Positions 61,686 through 64,000 of a stretch of DNA of 64,000 nt are shown piece after piece (position 1 is the stretch's first letter; the number at the start of each line of letters is the position of its first letter). A program made the translations under genes and the position numbers. The notes under the pieces are model-generated. The model had not been told where the DNA came from and did not search any database. It worked only from the letters and a program-made list of their open reading frames with translations. The stretch is from RGZA01 sp041917755 (lineage in GTDB: Bacteria; Pseudomonadota; Alphaproteobacteria; UBA9219; RGZA01), in the NCBI GenBank assembly GCA_041917755.1, contig JAYRWY010000004.1:144622-208621 (forward strand). The letters are read 5' to 3'.

Positions 61686-62792
61686 ATGGAACTCAGCAAA
61701 GAAGACGTAACCCGCCTCATGACGCAACCTTCGGCGGAAGCGCGCGCGGAAGTTGCGGTAAAAATCGGCAGCACGCTGGATCAGGCGGGGTTATCCGATA
61801 CCGAATTAAAACTTGCCCAAGATATTATCCGTCACATGGCGACCGATATCGCGGTACAGGTTCGCGCCTCGTTGGCACAAAGTGTAAAGAACGCGAAAAA
61901 ACTCCCACATGATGTGGCACTAAAGCTAGCCAAAGATGTCGAAGAAGTCTCGCTTCCGGTTTTAGAATACTCCGAATTATTCACCGATGAGGATTTAATC
62001 TCCATCGTGAAAAGCCATTCACCCGAAAAGCAGGCCGCCATCGCGCGCCGCGAAATGGTATCTGAAAAAGTTGCCAGCGTTATCGTGGAGGAGGGCACCG
62101 AAAGCGCGGTATCTACCCTCATCACCAATAAGAATGCGCACATCAGTGAAAAATCGCTGGAACGCGTAACCGAGCGTTTTGCTGACAATCAAAACATCAA
62201 TAATAATCTCGTTAAACGCGAACAACTGCCGCTGGCGGTGGCTGAACGCTTGGTGGGCCGCGTGTCCGATGCGCTGCGCGATGTGCTGATGAAGCAGCAT
62301 GGCCTGCCTGCATCGGTAATTGCCGACATGGTGGCGCAAAGCCGTGAACAATCAACCGTCAGCTTGTTGGGCATTAGCAAAAACGAAGACGATATCGAAA
62401 AACTGGTGCTGCAACTCAAAGAAACAGACCGTCTAACCCCAAGCCTTATTATTCGCGCACTATGTGTGGGTGATATTCCGTTTTTTGAAGCAAGCATGGC
62501 GGTGCTCGCGGGCATACCGTTGCTAAACGCACGTATCTTGTTGCACGATGCCGGTAAACTGGGCCTGAAATCACTGTATGATAAAACCACGTTGCCACCC
62601 GGTATGTTCCCGATTATCCGTGTGGCGCTCGAAGTGGTGCGTGAAATCCAGTTGGATGGCGCAGCCCATGACCAGGCCCGCTACCGTGCCAAGGTTATCG
62701 AACGTATCTTGACCCAGTATCAGGATTTTAATGCGGATGATTTGAATTATCTGCTTGATAAACTCAGTGATCTTGTTGATATGGCAGCCTAG
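61686..62792 (+). CDS. DUF2336 domain protein
   Basis: A 368-residue, mostly helical cytosolic protein. Its repeated short helices (ELKLAQDIIRHMATDIAVQVRASLAQSVKN and similar) match the HEAT-like DUF2336 family known mainly in alphaproteobacteria. The family has no agreed role. The last third (DKLSDLVDMAA) ends cleanly. A minimal SD is present before the ATG. It lies 59 bases before uppP. Confidence 0.85.
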   Translation: MELSKEDVTRLMTQPSAEARAEVAVKIGSTLDQAGLSDTELKLAQDIIRHMATDIAVQVRASLAQSVKNAKKLPHDVALKLAKDVEEVSLPVLEYSELFTDEDLISIVKSHSPEKQAAIARREMVSEKVASVIVEEGTESAVSTLITNKNAHISEKSLERVTERFADNQNINNNLVKREQLPLAVAERLVGRVSDALRDVLMKQHGLPASVIADMVAQSREQSTVSLLGISKNEDDIEKLVLQLKETDRLTPSLIIRALCVGDIPFFEASMAVLAGIPLLNARILLHDAGKLGLKSLYDKTTLPPGMFPIIRVALEVVREIQLDGAAHDQARYRAKVIERILTQYQDFNADDLNYLLDKLSDLVDMAA

Positions 62793-62851
62793 TCTTTAAT
62801 TAGGCTGGACTATATGCTCATCACTACCTCAACTTCCGTGGAAATATCCCG

Positions 62852-63661
62852 ATGGAACTATCATTGACGGTAAAAGCCATCCTTATGGGCTTGGTCGAAG
62901 GACTAACCGAATTTTTGCCCGTATCATCCACCGGGCATCTCATTTTGTTTGGCGATGCAATCAAGTTTGATACGCCTAGTGCATCTGTCTTTGATGTAGT
63001 TATTCAAATGGGTGCCATCGCGGCTGTTCTGGTTGCCTATTTCAAAAAGTTTTTTCATGTCGGCGTGTCATTTTTCACCGAAAAAAAATCCCGTCATTTT
63101 ATATGGCTATTGCTCATTGCGTTTTTACCTGCTGCGGTGATTGGCGGCGCATTGCACACTGCTATTAAAACCTATCTGTTCAATCCAACCGTCGTGGCTT
63201 ACAGCTTGATTGTCGGCGGTATTATCATGATTGTCATCGACCGTTTGCCATTCACGCCAAAAATCAATCAAGTGGAAGATATGAAACTGGCTGATGCCTT
63301 AAAGGTCGGATTTTACCAATGCCTTGCCATGATACCGGGCATGTCGCGTTCGGGCGCTACCATTATTGGCGGTATGTTGTCTGGTTTTAATAAACAAACC
63401 GCAGCAGAGTTTTCATTTTTTCTGGCCGTACCAACCTTGAGTGCTGCAGCTATCTACGATTTATACAAAAATTGGTCGACACTAAATGCCAGCGACTTCG
63501 ATTTGATCTTAATTGGTTTTATGTCCTCATTCGTATTTGCCATGCTGGTCATATCATTTTTTATCAAGTTGATTGTCCGCTTCGGATTTACCCCTTTCGC
63601 TCTTTATCGCATCGTTCTGGGGGCGGTTATATTGTGGGTGATTCCTCATAATATTGGCTGA
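62852..63661 (+). CDS. uppP: Undecaprenyl-diphosphatase UppP/BacA
   Basis: A 269-residue inner-membrane phosphatase that recycles the lipid carrier of peptidoglycan. The catalytic motifs are EGLTEFLPVSSTGHLIL near the start and PGMSRSGATIIGGM in the second half; seven or eight transmembrane segments are expected. It also gives bacitracin tolerance. The envelope link fits murU/amgK and the bactofilin in the window. Confidence 0.96.
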   Translation: MELSLTVKAILMGLVEGLTEFLPVSSTGHLILFGDAIKFDTPSASVFDVVIQMGAIAAVLVAYFKKFFHVGVSFFTEKKSRHFIWLLLIAFLPAAVIGGALHTAIKTYLFNPTVVAYSLIVGGIIMIVIDRLPFTPKINQVEDMKLADALKVGFYQCLAMIPGMSRSGATIIGGMLSGFNKQTAAEFSFFLAVPTLSAAAIYDLYKNWSTLNASDFDLILIGFMSSFVFAMLVISFFIKLIVRFGFTPFALYRIVLGAVILWVIPHNIG

Positions 63662-63773
63662 AACGAAATATAGTTCGGCAAGCCTGTTAGGTATAATAAA
63701 CCCTATATTTACTGCGGTTTGATAACGCACCTGCATTTGCAATGATGCAACATTAACTACAACAAGATTGCAA

Positions 63774-63788
63774 TTTAACTAAGTTAAA
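63774..63788. promoter_or_regulatory. Palindromic operator candidate
   Basis: TTTAACT (63774-63780) and AGTTAAA (63782-63788) are perfect complements around one A, 84 bases before the TTG start at 63872. The rest of 63662-63871 is AT-rich and gene-free. The site could be an operator for the last gene. Confidence 0.4.
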
Positions 63789-63871
63789 CATGTTTTTAAA
63801 CCTTTCCCCTGATTATGGCAGCATAGCGAATTAGCTCTATCGGATTTTTGTGCGCATCGAGGGAGAGTGTC

Positions 63872-64000
63872 TTGAGAAAATATCAGAATAAGCAGTCCGG
63901 TTTTATGCTGGCGCCGTTGCTCTATATGCTTGCCCTTGGTGGTATCGGCGCGGCTGTGATGTTCTCAGGCTATTCCCAGGTTTTGCGCAGTAACGCAGAA
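63872..64000 (+). CDS. N-terminal part of a pilin-like/single-helix membrane protein
   Basis: Reading from TTG (63872), preceded by GAGGGAGAG, the 43 visible residues are a basic start (MRKYQNKQ), an SGFMLAPLLYMLALGG hydrophobic helix and the beginning of a polar region (YSQVLRSNAE). The Gly-Phe start of a hydrophobic helix recalls type IV-type pilins, with R/K and Q before SGF, but no prepilin-peptidase site is certain. The gene continues past the window, so identity is tentative. Confidence 0.6.
   Translation, partial: MRKYQNKQSGFMLAPLLYMLALGGIGAAVMFSGYSQVLRSNAE

Noticed and set aside
63774..63788. CtrA binding site (TTAA-N7-TTAA)
   Set aside because: The two TTAA words are 5 bases apart, not 7, so the site does not fit the consensus.
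1..64000. CRISPR arrays, insertion sequences, prophage genes
   Set aside because: No regularly spaced repeats, transposase, integrase or phage structural genes were seen in any frame.

Overview
This 64 kb window is a stretch of alphaproteobacterial chromosome at about half GC. The evidence is the gene content and order: a complete cbb3 oxidase operon (ccoNOQP-GHIS), a short HPr kinase with RapZ and a nitrogen-type PTS (EIIA, HPr, EI), ahcY, a DivL-type pseudo-histidine kinase, tsaE, an AmgK/MurU pair, the alphaproteobacterial AddB/AddA nuclease, trxA, folC-accD-trpA-trpB, hrcA-grpE, dnaK-dnaJ-dapB, a bactofilin and a DUF2336 protein. The order from hprK to trxA resembles Rhodospirillales/Micavibrionales-type genomes as far as I recall; I cannot name a genus. 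I see no prophage, insertion sequence, CRISPR array or rRNA.

Layout. 1-6.2 kb is an accessory-looking stretch: the 3' end of etfA, a tRNA-Ser(CGA) preceded by a copy of its own 5' end, a small lipoprotein, a pirin, an LpxR-type lipid A deacylase, a secreted protein with four cysteine modules, and two tandem 2OG-Fe(II) oxygenases behind a leader that can fold over the ribosome binding site. 6.3-14.6 kb is a tightly packed operon for cbb3 cytochrome oxidase and its copper/assembly factors. 14.7-21 kb is envelope and signalling: an orphan TpsB porin, a three-part phosphorelay (soluble hybrid kinase, receiver, HPt) and two paralogous OmpA proteins around a glycine-zipper lipoprotein. 21-25 kb holds queA, a hypothetical gene, rimO and mscL.

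25-42 kb is a long + strand run: a mini flagellar-rod-like protein, regulatory PTS, ahcY, divL, tsaE, amgK, murU, addB, addA and trxA. 42-47 kb is on the - strand (hypothetical, folC, accD, trpA, trpB). 47-55 kb is the heat-shock group with an aldo/keto reductase and an AT-rich ankyrin gene inserted in it. 55-64 kb contains an ogt-like fragment without its active site, nth, bactofilin, a PfkB sugar/nucleoside kinase, a lone ClpB-D1-type ATPase, a YejA-like binding protein, apt, a DUF2336 protein, uppP and the start of a pilin-like membrane-anchored protein cut by the window edge.

The genes point to a free-living, microaerobic-capable, Gram-negative cell with CtrA-type cell-cycle control (DivL), a PTS used for regulation rather than sugar uptake (no EIIB/EIIC here), and active peptidoglycan recycling. 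I found no gene cluster that I can defend as a wholly new system. The best leads are the structured leader of the oxygenase pair, the stand-alone ClpB-D1 ATPase, the cysteine-module protein, the mini flagellar-rod-like protein and the RapZ lacking its Walker A lysine.
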